Positions 18,597 through 31,636 of a DNA stretch of 64,000 nt are shown here, in pieces. The notes beneath the pieces are model-generated. The model had not been told where the DNA came from and ran no database searches. It worked only from the letters and a program-made list of their open reading frames with translations. The translations under genes and the position numbers were made by a program. This DNA comes from Ceratopteris richardii (taxonomy: Eukaryota; Streptophyta; Polypodiopsida; Polypodiales; Pteridaceae), in contig CM035423.1 of the NCBI GenBank assembly GCA_020310875.1, positions 115,969,864 to 116,033,863 on the forward strand, written 5' to 3'. Every line of letters begins with the position of its first letter. The stretch's first letter is position 1.

Positions 18597-19180
18597 CAAT
18601 CAAATGTCGCTCCTAATGAGGGAATCTCTCAGCCTTTATGGGTTTCAAATGATGATTTAGATCATTCTATTTATGGTGAAAATTTAGATGATGCATTTAT
18701 TCATGAGAGATCAGACATTTAACAGGAAAAAACTACACTTAAATGACTGGTGCATACTTTGAGACATAACAAGTTAGATGCATCTTTATCATAGCATACT
18801 CATTCAAGATCTTGTAATGCTTCCTCTACATTAGATTAGTATGTAATGCTTGTCCCTATTCTTTGTGATGAGAATGAGCTTGTTTCATTTGATGAAGCAT
18901 AGAACTAAGAAAATGGGATGGCTACTATGCAATCAAAATATGATGCTATTATGAAGAATGATACTTGGACTTTATGTGATTTTCCTCCAAGCCAAAAGAT
19001 CATTGGCATTAAATGGTTATAACAAGTTGAAACATAAGCATGGTGGAATAATTGATAGGAATAAGGCTAGGATTTTTGCCAAAGGTTATGCTCAAGAGAA
19101 GGGCATTGATTTTGATGAGACATTTTCTCCCAAGTCTCAAGCGATCATCCTTTGTAGCATTTGTGCACTTGTAGCTCACC
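18597..19180 (+). pseudogene. Old copia C0, segment 2 (linker and RT N-terminus)
   Basis: Continues exactly where segment 1 stopped at 1617. It is alignable by eye with 30060-30640 (linker with many Asp/Glu, then RT start 'SLCDLPPGKKAIGTKWVYK', 'RLVAKGYAQERGIDFDETFAP'). Several stops and small indels make it non-coding. It is interrupted at 19180 by copia C1 and resumes at 23226. Confidence 0.75.
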
Positions 19181-19410
19181 TGTTGGAGTCCGAGGTCTGT
19201 GGAAGCATGTGAACAGCACAAGGAAGAAGAAGAAGCTTGGAGCACAACACACAATACTCAATGTATTATCACTAGAATGTAGAAAGATGAGTGACCTATT
19301 AGGGCAATAGGCATATATACAAGCCGAGGGAAAAAACCTCCTAAAAAGGGAAAAAAGTGCCCCGATGGTCCTAGTATGTTCACACACATCACTACCTAAA
19401 TATATGAACA
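19181..19410 (-). repeat. 3' LTR of C1 (230 bp)
   Basis: TGTTGGAGTC to TATATGAACA on the plus strand; matches the LTR of C2 (31711-31940) in reverse orientation. The adjoining plus-strand ACCCCCTGGG (19414-19423) is the polypurine tract of the element read on the other strand. Confidence 0.85.
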
Positions 19411-19499
19411 AATACCCCCTGGGAGTGATGTGGTGAAGAAGGAGCTGGCGCTCATGTATAAGGAAATGCCAAGCTATGTGGAATCAATCCACAAAAGGA

Positions 19500-22400
19500 A
19501 GTAAGCCCAAAGCTTTGCGGAAAGCTTCAAACTTCTCCCTAGGCAGAGCCTTTGTGAAAAGGTCCGCAACGTTCTCCTACGTGGGCACATATGCTAAGTT
19601 GATCTCTCTAGCAGAGAACCTCTCCCTGACATAATGATAATGCACCTCAATGTGCTTAGTGAGAGCATGGAACACATGGTTCCTCACCATTGCCAATGTG
19701 CTCTAATTGTCAGTGAAGGTGGTGGTAGAAGATTGACCAACACTCAAATCAACCATAAGGTGTCTAAGCCACACACACTCAACAATCATTGTGAAAGCTT
19801 CCCTATACTCAACCTCACAACTAGAAGTAGCCACAGTAGGCTGCTTCTTGCTCAACCAAGATAGACATGAGCTACCAAGCATGAAGCAAAAGCCACTAGT
19901 GGAGACACGAGTGTCATAGCAACCAGCCCAGTCTGGGTTAGAAAAAGCATGTAAATTAGGCGGTAGTGATCCCCCGTTGGGATAAAACAATCCAAGTAGT
20001 CAGCTACCACTCAAGTAGCAAAAGATGCGCTTAACTACATGCCAATGCTTGACACCCAAGCAATGCATAAGCCTGCTAATCTGTGAGACAACAAATTGAA
20101 TATTTGGCTGAGTAATGCATAAACTTGCTAATCTGTCCAACTCATGTACATTCCAATCATGATGAGCTGCAAGTGCACAGATGCTATGAACAATAGTCAT
20201 TCAGCAAGTAGGAGCAAAGGTCTCATCAAAATCAATGCCTCTTTCCTGAGCATACCCCTTTGCAACAAGCACAACCTTATACATGTCAACTATTCCATCA
20301 GGCTTATGCTTCAGCTTGTATACCCACTTAGTTTCAATGGCCTTCTTGCCAGGAGGCAAGTCACATAAAGACCAAGTACCATTTTTCATTATAGCATTAT
20401 ATTCAGATTGCATAGCAGCCATCCAATTTTCAGAATTTTGTGCTTCATCAAATGAAACGGGCTCCTTCTGATCATAGAGACAAGAGGCTACCATAGCATA
20501 GCAATCTGATGCAAAAGAAGCACTATGGGAGCCAGAACAAGTACGATATGATAAAGGCGCATCTAATTTGTTGTCATGCAAAGTCTACACCAGCCATTTT
20601 GGCATAGTTTTTGCCTCCTCAATAACAGCTATCTCATCAACAGCTACATCATGTAAATGTGCATCAGAAATGGAATGATCTACATCATCACATGAAACAT
20701 GTAAAGGCTGAGAAGTTGCCTCATTAGGACCAGCACTAGACTATCCACCTGTAAAAAGAGGCAACAAAGTGTCATACATGTCTTTGGAGCTAATTGATGT
20801 CTCTTTAGTACATGAAAGTAATGGTTGACTAGCATCTTCCACAAAAAAAACATCACAGCTAACCAGAATGTCTTTACTATGTGTATGATATAGACGACAA
20901 CCTTTGCTTTCATAACTGCACCCAACAAAAATACATTTCACTACTTTATTACCCAATTTCTTGCAATGTTGTTCAGGCACTAATGCATATGTTGAGCAAC
21001 CAAAAACACCTAGGTGAGCAACAGATGGCTTGCAACCATGCCAAGCTTCATATGGAGTAATAGATTGCAATGCTTTAGTGGCCCACCTATTAAGTACATA
21101 TATTGCATACATAATAGCCTTAAGCAAGAAACTATGTGGTAAAGCCTGAGTCTTGACCATATGCCTTGCCATCTCCATGATTAAGTTGTTCTTCCATTCA
21201 ACAACTCCATTTTTTTTAGGTGTACGCAGCACTGTACACTGATGTTTTATCCCAAGTTCAGCCAGAAATGCATTAAATTCAGAAGACATATATTCCCTCC
21301 CTCAATCAAAATGGAGGGTGCCCATTTTATATGCTGACAGATTTTCAACCAAAACCAAAAACTATTTGAAGCACATAAACACTTCGGACTTTGCTTTCAA
21401 TGGATATACCCATACATGCCTAGAAAAATCATCAATGAAAGTCACAAAGTAAAGATAGTTTCTAAAAGACGGTGTTCTCATTGGATCACATACATCACTG
21501 TGAATCAGTTGCAATTTCTAAGTGGTTGGAACTCAACCATCTTTTGGAAAGTCAGACTCTGTTTTTGGTGTAGAGGCCCCTACAACAACCATTCCAGCCC
21601 CTTTTTTCTTTGCCTCTTTTGCAACCAATTTTAGACAATTCTTTATGACATGATCATTTGCTTTACAATACTTGCAAAACAATTTTTGCTTTTTTGTTTT
21701 CTTGTCATCTCTATCATCCTTCTTTGATTGTGTAGAATTAGTAGATTTTTGCTTACTAGTAGAAGAGCTCTATTTAACTTTGCCCTTCTGACTAGCTAAG
21801 AAAACTTGATCTACGATACACATAATGGACCTCCTTTGCCTAGATTGATCTTCCTACACTAGAACAGAGACTAACTCCTCAAATGTTAAGGCATTTGGAT
21901 TGCCTTTCATCATCAAACAAAGAGTAGAAGCAAAACTCTGATTTGAATCAGGAAGACCATTCAGAACAGTCTGCACAAGTAAACTGTCATGCAAGAATTC
22001 ATTAGTAGAAATCAATTGTTCCTTCAAATCGTTGATCTTTATCACAAAACTATCCATGGAATCTCCTTCATTCATGTGCTCACTCTCCAAATGTTTTCCG
22101 AGGTAAGCAACACGAGTCTCATTCCTTGCCCAGTACAAAGTGGTTAGTGTATCCCAAGCATCCTTAGCTGCTCTGCAAGAGTGAATGTGAGGAATAATGG
22201 CATGTTTGACAGACAATGCTATCAATGCATGTGCATGAGCATCTATGCCATCCCAATGGATTTGCTCTACACTATGTATAGCAAAAACTTCACCCGAATA
22301 GGAACATGAAGAATATTGTCATCTCCAATGCCATCTGCATCACCTTCAACCAGTGTGTTTGAAGGTGAAATGAGATGTCTATCAACACCCTGCACAATGT

Positions 22401-22519
22401 TCCACAGTCTTTGTGCAACTAATACATGATGCATCATATAAGCTTACTATGGGTAATTGGTACCATCCAACTTATCCTCAACAGCCAACATACAGAACAC
22501 ATCATTGCTTTCAGCCATG
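19500..22519 (-). pseudogene. C1 Gag-Pol relic
   Basis: Read leftward: Gag start MAESNDVFCML at 22519; Gag body with SLVQTVLNGLPDS-like sequence (22225-21854); a C-X2-C-X4-H-X4-C zinc knuckle (FCKYCKANDHVIKNC, about 21630-21680); integrase core from about 21560, including [15 protein letters not shown] and the block at 21289-20741 (ELGIKHQC, HPYEAWHG-like); RT N-terminus (20581-20201, KAIETKWVYKLKHK); and RNase H (20200-19500, CVSTSGFCFML, SSCEVEYREA). The sequence jumps from the RT motif 'WNVHELD' directly to 'CITQPNIQFVVSQ' near 20130, so the YVDD region is deleted. Multiple stops are present. Confidence 0.8.
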
Positions 22520-22873
22520 GCCACTATCTAAAATACCATAATGCAGAAAAATGATTGTATCTAAAAAAGTTGAACAGAACTACCCTGACGAGTTCTATTA
22601 AACCTGTAGCCGACTTCAAACAGCTTCTGCTGGTGAACCAAAACTTGCATATATCTTTGGCACAAAAAGGCAAAATAGCCTATACAAGCACTACAATAGT
22701 GCATTTGAAGGCCGAAATGAGCTTAGATCACGATTTCGGCATGATAGAGCGAAGATGTTTTGATCTCCTAATCACTCTAAGTATGCTCAACAAATTTCAT
22801 ATGTTTATGAGATTATGACCTGAGGGGTGTCGACGATGCCCTAGATGAAGCGACAACCTACTCGGATACAAAT
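22520..22873 (-). other. C1 5' leader
   Basis: About 350 bases between the 5' LTR and the Gag start. No clear primer-binding site survives next to the LTR; no ORF is supported. Confidence 0.5.
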
Positions 22874-23225
22874 TATTGGAGTTCGAGGTCTGTGGAAGCA
22901 TGCAAATATCAGAAGGAAGAAGAAGAAACTCGGAGCACAACACACAATATTGAATGTATTACCACTTGAATGTACAAAGATGAGTGACCCATTAGGGAAA
23001 TATGCGAGGTCTACGGAAGCATGTGAATATCAAAAGGAAGAAGAAGAAACTCGGAGCACAACACACAATATTGAATGTATTACCACTTGAATGTACAAAG
23101 ATGAGTGAGCCATTATGGAAATATGCGCATATACAAGCTAGGGGGAAAAAACCTCCTAAAGAGGGAAAAAAGTTTCCCTCTGTTCCTAGTGTGTTCACAC
23201 ACATCACTACCTAAATATATCAACA
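22874..23225 (-). repeat. 5' LTR of C1 with a 121-bp internal tandem duplication
   Basis: The LTR is 352 bp against 230 bp for its partner. The excess is explained by a tandem duplication with units 22886-23006 and 23007-23127, both starting AGGTCT and ending AAATATGCG. The outer end TATATCAACA matches other family LTRs; the inner end has TA in place of TG. Confidence 0.85.
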
Positions 23226-24304
23226 TCATCAAATTTGAAATGTACATCGATTGGACATGAGAATTTCATTTTTTAATGGTGATTTACATGAAGAAGTGTA
23301 TGTATTTGAGCCCCATGGTTTTGTGTAGATGGGCACGAAAACAAAGTGAGCAAGTTGAAAAAGGAATTGTATGGATTGAATCAAGCAACACATGCTTGGT
23401 ATGAAAAGATACATGCCTACATACTACCACCTAAGAGTACCTTATATGTTAAGTGTGCACATGATGTACTTCTTATCATTGTTGTCTATGTTGATGATAA
23501 GTTGCTTACTATTCCTCATGAGAGGTATAGTGCTGAATTTAAGAATGATTTTCATGACTCTTTTGAGATGTCATTTTGGGTCATTTGCATCATTATTTCG
23601 AAGTTCAATTTATGGAAGTTGATGGGGGAATAGAACTATGTCAAACAAAATACATTGACACATTATTGCAGTGTGTTGGCCTTGACGATTGCAAACCCAT
23701 TGCCATTCCCATGGAGATAGGTCTATGATTTAGTCTTCATTATGTTGGAGATGCATTTGATGTTGTTCTCTATCAGCAGGTTGTTGGATGTTTGATTTAT
23801 GTATGCATACCCTGGCCAGATATTCAATGTGTTGTCTCTCTGATGAGCATTGGCTCGTGCATAGCCTGGGTCTCAAGCATTTACAAGCGGTTCATTGCAT
23901 CTTTCACTATTTGAATGGTACTCGACTACTTGGATTGTTTTATCCCAAGGCAAGATCATTATAGCCATATTTGTATGCTTTTTTTGGCTTAGATTGTGCT
24001 AGGTACTATGACACTTGTGTATCAACTAGTGGTTTTGGCTTCATGCTTGGTAGTTCATGCATATTTTGGTTGAGAAAGAAGCATCCTACCATGGCCACTT
24101 CAAGTTGTGAGTCTGATTATAGGGTAGCTTTCATAGCTAGTATTGAGTGTGTCTGGCTCAAACACCTTTAAAAGTTGATTTGGGTTGGTTAGTCTTCTAC
24201 CACCTCTAGCTTTACTAACATTCATAGTGCATTGGAAGTTGTGAGGAACCTTATGCTCCATGCTTGTATAAAGCACATTAAGGTGCACTATCATTATGTC
24301 AGAC
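23226..24304 (+). pseudogene. Old copia C0, segment 3 (RT C-terminus and RNase H)
   Basis: Decayed but recognisable: KKELYGLNQATHAWYEK and VVYVDD (about 23352-23510) of RT, then RNase H with YYDTCVSTSGFGFMLGS and SSCESDYRVAF (23990-24130). It is the only C-family copy here that keeps the YVDD region. Frame changes and stops are frequent. It stops at 24304 at the gypsy A insertion and resumes at 40803. Confidence 0.8.
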
Positions 24305-25411
24305 TGTAATAAGCCTTTTGCTAGTGAAAGAGTTCATTTTGAATTTTTTGAATTTCCTTGTGGGGATAATGCTTAGATTAAACAATTGGGTTATTTTATG
24401 CATGTAGGAAAAATTTTTGGATGACAAGTTTCATATTCTTTCTCTAGACCTTATCCATACCATGTCTTCTGGTTGAAAAATGAACAAGAAGATGAAAGAA
24501 TTAGGAAAAACTTTGTAGGAGAGAAAGGTAGAGCATGCATAAGAGAATAAAAATGTATGTGTGAATTTTTTGTGAATCATGTTATAAGTATCTTTTTGAG
24601 GGCTCAACATTTAGTTCACTGTAAGAAAATGCATTGAGTTTACTCTCTTTCTAGAAATTCGTAACTTGCAGGGCTCAAAAGTGATACTTGGAGGTAGATT
24701 TGGACCTGAGTCATCTCTAAGAGTATTGTGCAGATCGAAAAATTGAATGAAAGTATCTATCACGTGCTTAAGCTAATTCCTCACCTTTTTTCAGTTACAG
24801 GGCTTCGAAAAGATCCATTTTCCAACACGTAAAAAAAAAGGGCTTCTCTATTTCTATTCAAATCCATGGCCTTGATGCTTACGTGTCATCATGTCTAATT
24901 ATGGATGTCTTCGGATATGTCCTTTTGGTGGTTTTCTTCTATTTTTTATAGATATCGCTAAAGAAAGCACTACTACAAACACATGCTTTTGTGAAAGTGA
25001 TTACCAAGAATCGGCTTTCTCTAAATTTGGTAGATCGCACACTTCTTTATGTAGTGATCAACTATGCTATAAGAAGACCTACACATCTACAAGGACGACA
25101 CCGAGAAATTAGAGAATTACGTTGTGATTGAGAGTGAGAGTGAGATAGTGTGATTGAGAGTGTGAGTGTGAATGAGATTGTGATAACTTGGGGGTGGTCG
25201 AGAGGTAGAGGCTTCATCAAGAAGCAATTTTCCAAAGCTATTGTAACCATTGATTCACATCTAATATCAGAATTCTTCCAAAGCAATTTTACTCTTCTGT
25301 AATCAGATTTTCTCTTATCTTGTGCAATCTCTGTGTTTTTCTCTCCTCCTTTATTCTTGAGTGATCAAAAGATTGTTATTGAGGATAGATTGTGATTGAG
25401 GAAATTCTATA
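24305..25411 (+). repeat. Gypsy A LTR1 (1107 bp)
   Basis: Starts TGTAATAAGCC and ends CTATA; aligns by eye along its length with LTR3 (39725-40802) and with the 5' part of LTR2. The distal part holds a GTGATTGAGAGTGAG-type short repeat (about 25120-25185). The primer site at 25414 follows after two bases. Confidence 0.85.
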
Positions 25412-25413
25412 AG

Positions 25414-25425
25414 TGGTATCAGAGC
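25414..25425 (+). other. Primer-binding site of gypsy A (initiator tRNA-Met)
   Basis: TGGTATCAGAGC, two bases after the LTR1 end; complementary to the 3' end of initiator tRNA-Met. Confidence 0.85.
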
Positions 25426-25440
25426 ATAATCGATCCTTGA

Positions 25441-25820
25441 GAATGATGGAAGGTCTAATGCAAAAGATTCGTGAGCAAGACGAGCTTATTCAGAAGCTTC
25501 TTGGAGATTTACGCAAAGAACGAGGCAGAGACCAACCAAAAGGAGCAACAAATTTCTTCGTGGAGCTGAACAATGAAGTAGATGAAGGTGTGGGAATATC
25601 TAGTATGCTGAGAGAGAAAGGAGATGATGGAGGTAAGTGCCATAACTCTAAAATTACATTGCATGGTGGTTATTTCTTTTCCAAAGGCTTCTCTAATCAG
25701 GATTTCGGGTATGATTTCTACACATAGAATTAGATTCTTGATCGATTTGGGAAGTATGCATTGTTTTCTATCTTTCAAATTGGTACGAAATTTGGGGATA
25801 GCCCTAAATATGAGATAACA
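25441..25820 (+). pseudogene. Gypsy A Gag start and protease remnant
   Basis: A short Gag N-terminus (from 25444, Gln/Lys/Glu-rich coiled segment MMEGLMQKIREQDELIQKLL) is followed almost at once by a protease-like stretch (about 25630-25818, RFLIDLGSMHCFLSFKLVRN) in which the usual Asp-Ser-Gly reads Asp-Leu-Gly. Most of Gag is missing, and RT and RNase H are absent between here and integrase. The catalytic change and deletions make it inactive. Confidence 0.7.
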
Positions 25821-25918
25821 CGGTCTGTAGAGATGGCCAATCGACGATAACACTATACAAAAAGATATGTTGAAAACCTTGAATTTACTCTTTCTAATGG
25901 GCGGAGTCTCCATTAAAA

Positions 25919-27517
25919 GTGAAAATATTGCATGATTGTCATGATGCACCTTTTTCTGCACATCCAGGTTATTCAAAGACCTATTTTAAAACAAAACATT
26001 CTTCCTTTTGGTCATGTATGAAACAAGATATTAGAAAATATGTTAGTGAATGTTTAAAGTGCCAACAAGTGAAATCTGAGTTTAAAAGAATGCATGTAAT
26101 GCTTCAACCTTTGGATGTTCCAAATCAGAAGTGGGAGTCTATTTCTATGGACTTTATCACTAAATTACCTACGACTAGAAGTAAGCATGATACCATTTTT
26201 GTGATAGTTGATCGACTCACCAAGATGGCACATTTCTTCCCTATGAAAAAGATTGATACTACCTTAAATGTTGCAAGATTATTTGTAGAAGAAATTTATC
26301 GATTGCATGGAAATACCTATATTAAAACAAAGCATTCTTACTTTTGGAAATGTATGAAGCACGATATTAGAAAATATGTTAGTGAATGTCTAAAGTGCCA
26401 ACAAGTGAAATCATAGTTTAAAAGAATGCATGGAATGCTTCAACCTTTGGATGTTCCAAGTATGAAGTGGGAGTCTATTTCTATGGACTTTATCACCAAA
26501 TTACTTACGACCAGAAGTAAGCATGATACCATTTTTGTGATAATTGATCGACTTACCAAGATGGCATATTTCTTATGTATGAAAAAGACTAATACTGCCT
26601 TAAATGTTGCAAGATTATTTGTAAAAGAAATTTTCTTATTGCATGGAATGCCTAAAAGCATAATTTCTAATAGAGACTCTAGATTCGCATCAAACTTTTA
26701 AAGAGAGACACTTGAATCGATTGGAACTCAACTTCATATGAGTACAGCTTTCTGTCCACAAACTGGTGGGGAAACGGAGAGGGTTAATCCAGTACTTGAA
26801 GATATGTTGCGTATGCATGTGAATGAAAAGCAAGATAATTGGAGTGAATATTTGCCCTTAGTCGAGTTTGCATACAATAGTGCATGGCATGAATCTATAA
26901 AAGTGACTCTATTTGAGGCTATGTATGGTTATAATTGCTTGACTCCACCTTTGTTTTCAAGATTTACAAATAAAGTAGAAGTGTCTAAAGAAATGCTTGA
27001 TAAGATGGATGAAGAAGTTGGAAAAATTAAGAAACACATAAAAGAAGCTCAGAAGAGACAAAAGAAATTCTATGACTTAAACAGAAGACCACTTGAATTT
27101 CAAATAGATGACATGGTATTTCTTAAATACAATCCTCACTGATATAACTTGTTGCTAGGGAAGGATCACATACTTTCTCCTTGATACGTAGGCCCTTTTA
27201 AAGTTTTGAAAAAGATTTGATCTCTTGCTTATTTGTTGGAATTACCTAAATATTTAAATGTGCACCATATATTTCATGTTAGCTTACTTAAAAGATATTT
27301 ACCTAATGCTGCTCATGTTTTGCAGGACAACTATAAGCTAAAAGATGATGCTTCTTTTGAGCTTGAACTTGAAACAGTATTAGATAGGAGGGAAAGATTT
27401 CTTAGAAATAGATCTATAGTAGAGATTTTGGTGAAATGGCACACATGTCGAGTAGAACTTTTGACTTGGGTAAACTTAGATTATTTTCTAGTACATTATC
27501 CTTCTTTCCAACTCTGA
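25919..27517 (+). pseudogene. Gypsy A integrase and chromodomain, with internal duplication
   Basis: Zinc finger (HDCHDAPFSAHPG then CLKCQQVK), integrase core (SMDFITKLP, DTIFVIVDRLTKMAHF, SIISNRDSRFAS, TGGETERVN), GPY-like C-terminus (VFLKYNPH, about 27110-27142), 'HHIFHVSLLKRYLP' and a chromodomain (VLDRRERFLRNR, ILVKWHTCRVELLTW, YPSFQL) ending at 27517. A 336-bp stretch is tandemly duplicated (25978-26313 and 26314-26649). The second unit has a stop at 26416-26418, and others occur at 26699-26701 and 27143. A polypurine tract (AAAGGGGGG, about 27533-27541) precedes LTR2. Confidence 0.85.
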
Positions 27518-27546
27518 GGACAGAGTTCCTTAAAGGGGGGAAGAAT

Positions 27547-28027
27547 TCTAATAAGCCTTTTGCTAGTGAAAAAGTTCAATTTAAATTTTTTAAATTTTGT
27601 TGTGCGGATAATGCTTAGATTAAACAATTGGGTTATTTTATGCATGTAGGAAAAATTTTGGGATGACAATTTCATATTCTCTATCTAGACCATATCCGTA
27701 CCATGTCTTCTGGTTGAAAAATGAACAAGAAAATAAAGAATTAGGAAAAACTATGTATGAGAGAAAGGTAGACCATGTACAAGAGAATAAAAGTGTATAT
27801 GTGATTTTTTTATGAATCATGTTATAAGTATCTTGTTTAGGGTTCTACATTTAGTTCACTATAAGAAAATGCATTGATTTTACTCTCTTTCTAGAAATTT
27901 GTAACTTACACTGCTCAAAAGTTATACTTGGAGGTGGATTTGGACCTGGTTCATCTGTAACAATATTGTGCATATCCAAAAATTGATGCTTAAGCTAATT
28001 CCTCATTGTTTTTGAGTTACAAGGCTT
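27547..28027 (+). repeat. Gypsy A LTR2, truncated
   Basis: Aligns with the first roughly 480 bases of LTR1 (TCTAATAAGCCTTTTGCTAG onward; TG has become TC) and stops near 28027 where C2 sequence begins. A deletion removed the rest of the LTR together with the 5' end of C2. Confidence 0.8.
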
Positions 28028-28087
28028 CACGTTCAACTTTTTGAGATACAGTCAATTTTCTGCATCAAGGTATTTTAGTCTCCGGCC

Positions 28088-31000
28088 ATGGCTGAAAGCA
28101 GTGATGTATTTTGTATGTTGGCTGTTGAGGATAAGTTGGATGGTACCAAACTACCCATTGTGGGCTTATATGATGCCACATGTATTGGTTGCAAAAGGAC
28201 TATGGAACATTGTGCAGGGTGTTGAAAAACGTCCTATCAAACCTGCAACTGTTACAATTGCAGGTATTAAAGCTGATGCAGAAGGTGCCAAAGATGATGA
28301 TATTCTACATATTCTTGTTCGTCCTGCAGTTCCTACTGCACCTACTGTAGAGCAAATTCGTTGGGATGGCAGAGATGCCCAGGCACATGCATTGATAGCT
28401 TTGTTTGTCAAACGTGCCATTATTCCTCACATATGCTCATGCAAAATAGATAAGGATGCTTGAGATACACTTACCACATTGTACCAAGATAGGAATGAGG
28501 CTCATGTTGCTTACCTCTGAAAACAATTGGAGAGTGAGCACATGAATGAAGGTGATTCTATGGACAACTTTCTAACAAAGATCAAAGACTTGAAGGAACA
28601 ATTGATTTCTGCTGATGAGGTTATACCAGATAGCTCACTTGTGCAGACCGTTCTGAATGGTCTTCCTGATTCATATCAGAGTTTTGATTCTACTCTTTGG
28701 TTGATGATGAAAGGCAATCCAAATGCCTTGTCATTTGAGGAGTTAGTCTCTGTTCTGTTGCAGGAAGATCAATCCAGGCAGAATAGGTCCATTATGTGAG
28801 TTGCAGATCAAGCTTTCTTGGCTAGTCAGAAGGGCAAAGGAAAATGGAGCTCTTCAAGTAATAAGAAAAAATTTGCTAATTCTGCACAATTGAAGAGGGA
28901 AGACAAAGATGAAAAGAAATTAGAAAAGCAGAAATTGTTTTGCAAGTACTGTAAAGGAAATGATCATATCATAAAGAAATGTCCTAAACTCGTTGCAAAA
29001 GAGGCAGGAATTATTGCTTCTAGCATTTTATGTCGTGGGCTGTATAAGCTCATAAACTATGAAAGATCTGTAAATGATTCGGCATGTGTAGTACATGATT
29101 CTCAGGCTACGTCAGATGCAAAGCTTTGGCATGCACACTTTGGTCATCTGAATTTTTATGCCTGTAGAAATTTGAAATGGTGTCCTCTTTGCCCAAACTT
29201 GAGGCACTTGGAAAACATTTGTGAAGGCTGTATTTTGGGCAAAATTCAGTGTTCATCCTTTCCAAAGGATGGTTCAGTTCGGGCTACTCAGAAATTGCAT
29301 CTTGTACATAGTGATGTATGTGGTCCTATGCAGACACCTTATTTTGGAATTTATCTTTACTTTGTGACTTTCATCGATGATTTTTCCAGGCACGCATGGG
29401 TATATCCACTGAAGGCAAAGTCCGAAGTGTTCATGTGCTTTAAACAGTTTTTGGTTTTGGCTGAAAATCTGTCAGCATGTAAAATGGGCACCCTCTGTTC
29501 TGATCGGGGGGGGATATATGTCTTCGGATTTTAATGCATTTCTCGTTGAACTTGGGATAAAACATCAGTGTATAATGTCATATACACCTCAACAGAATGG
29601 AGTTCCTAAACAAAAGAACAGGTCACTCATGGAGATGGTAAGGTGTATGGTCAAGAGTCAGGCTTTACCACATAGTTTCTGGCTTGAGGCTGTCATATGT
29701 GCAACATATGTACTTAAAAAGTGTCCCACTAAAGCGCTACAGTCTATCACTCCATATGAGGTTTGGCATGATCGCAAGCCATCTGTTGCTCATCTGCGTG
29801 TTTTTGGTTGTTTGGCATATGCATTAGTGCTCGAACAACATCGTAGAAAATTGGATGATAAAGTAGTAAAATGTATTTTTGTTGGGTACAGTTCTGAAAG
29901 TAAAGGCTATCATCTGTATCATCCACAGATTAAACGCATTCTGGTTAGTCGTGATGTTTTTTTTGTGGAAGATGCTATTCAGCCATTGCTTTCATGTACC
30001 AAGGAAACATCTATTAGCTCCAAAGACATGTATGATACTTTGCTGCCTCTTTTTACAGATGGACAGTCTAGTGTTGGACCTAATGAGGCAACTTCTCAAC
30101 CTTTGCAGGTTTCATGTGATGATGTAGATCATTCCAATTCTGATGCAAATTTACATGATGCACTTGTTGATGAGAGAGTTGATATTGAGGAGGCAAAAAC
30201 TATGCCAAAATGGCTGGTGCAGACTTTGCGTGACAGCAAATTAGATGCACCTCTGTCATATTGTACTCATTCAGGCTCTCATAGTGCCTCTTTTGCATCA
30301 GAACGCTATGCTATGGCTGCATCTAGTCTCTTTGATGAGAATAAGCCTGTTTCGTTTGATGAAGCACAAAATTTAGGAAATTGGATGGCTGCTATGCAAT
30401 CTCAATATGATGTTATAATGAAGAATGGTACTTGGTCTTTATGTGACTTGCCTCCTGGCAAGAAGGCCATTGGGACTAAGTGGGTATACAAGCTGAAGCG
30501 TAAGCCTGATGGTACAGTTGACAGGTATAAGGCTAGGCTTGTTGCAAACGGTTATGTGCTGGAAAGAGGCATTGATTTTTATGAGACCTTTGCACCTACT
30601 TGCCGAATGACTATTGTTAGTAGTATATGTGCACTTGCAGCTCATCATGGTTGGAATGTACATCAGTTGGATATCAAAACAACATTTCTGAATGGCGACT
30701 TGCATGAAGAAGTGTATGTTTTTTAGCCCGGTGGCTTTGTGGATTTACATGCCTCATTTGAGATGTCTGATTTGGGGCATTTGCATCACTATTTGGGTAT
30801 TTAGTTTATGCACCTTGATGGTGGAATGGCTTTGTGTCAAACGAAATATATTGACACATTATTGCAGCATTTTGGCCTTGAAGAGTGTAAGCCTATTGCC
30901 ACTCCTATGGAGACAGGTTTACGATTGAGTCTTCATGATGCTGGAGATGCATTTGATGTTGTCCTCTATCAGCATGCTATTGGATGCCTTATTTACTTAT

Positions 31001-31636
31001 GCATTACTCGGCCAGATATTCAGTTTATTGTCTCACAGATGAGCAGGTTTATGCATTGCCCAAGTGTCAAGCATTGGCAGGCAGTTAAGTGCATCTTTTG
31101 CAACTTGAGTGGTACTTGGCTACTTGGGTTGTTTTATCCCAAGGGGTAATCACTACCGCGAGATTTGCATGCTTTTTCTGACTCATATTGGGCTGGTTGC
31201 TATGACACTCGTGTGTCCACTAGTGGCTTTTGCTTCATGCTTGGTAGCTCATGTATCTTGGTTGAGCAAGAAGAAGCCTACTGTAGCCACTTCCAGTTGT
31301 GAGGCTGAGTATAGGGTAGCTTTCACAGCTACTGTTGAGTGTGTGTGGCTTAGGCACCTTATGGCTGATTTGGGTGTTGGTCAGTCTTCTGCCATCACCA
31401 TCTTCACTGACAGTCAGAGCGCATTGGCAGTTGCGAGGAACCCTGTGTTCCATGCTCGTACTAAGCACATTGAGGTGCATTATCATTATGTCAGGGAGAG
31501 GTTCTTTGCTGGGGAGATCAGCTTGGCATATGTGCCCACGCAGGAGAACATTGCAGACCTTTTCATGAAGGCTTTGCCTAGGGAGAAGTTTGAAGCTTTC
31601 CACAAAGCTTCAGGCTTACTTCCTTTTGTGGAGTGA
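28088..31636 (+). pseudogene. C2 Gag-Pol, protease and RT active site deleted
   Basis: Gag (28088-28800, ending SLVQTVLNGLPDSYQSF and LSFEELVSVLLQE); zinc knuckle FCKYCKGNDHIIKKCP (about 28937-28984); then directly the pre-integrase (LWHAHFGHLN, CEGCILGKIQ), with no protease between. Integrase follows (29290-29900, [36 protein letters not shown]), crossing a frame change near 29520. The RT N-terminus (30470-30725, KWVYKLKRKPDG, YETFAPTCRM) stops at a TAG (30724-30726). Sequence then jumps to the end of RT (30750 on), so YVDD is missing. RNase H (30960-31636) includes CVWLRHLM and HIEVHYHYVRERF and ends GLLPFVE. Confidence 0.85.

Larger units (their letters stand above)
19181..23225 (-). mobile_element. 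C1: copia element of the C0 family, internally deleted
   Basis: Minus-strand element with a 3' LTR at 19181-19410 and a 5' LTR at 22874-23225. Its flanks are TCACC (19176-19180) and TCATC (23226-23230), a target duplication with one change; the intact relative has TCATC at this point. Joining the flanks restores C0 RT. The interior retains Gag, zinc knuckle, part of integrase, RT N-terminus and RNase H. It has lost protease, pre-integrase and the RT active-site segment, so it cannot transpose unaided. Confidence 0.85.
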
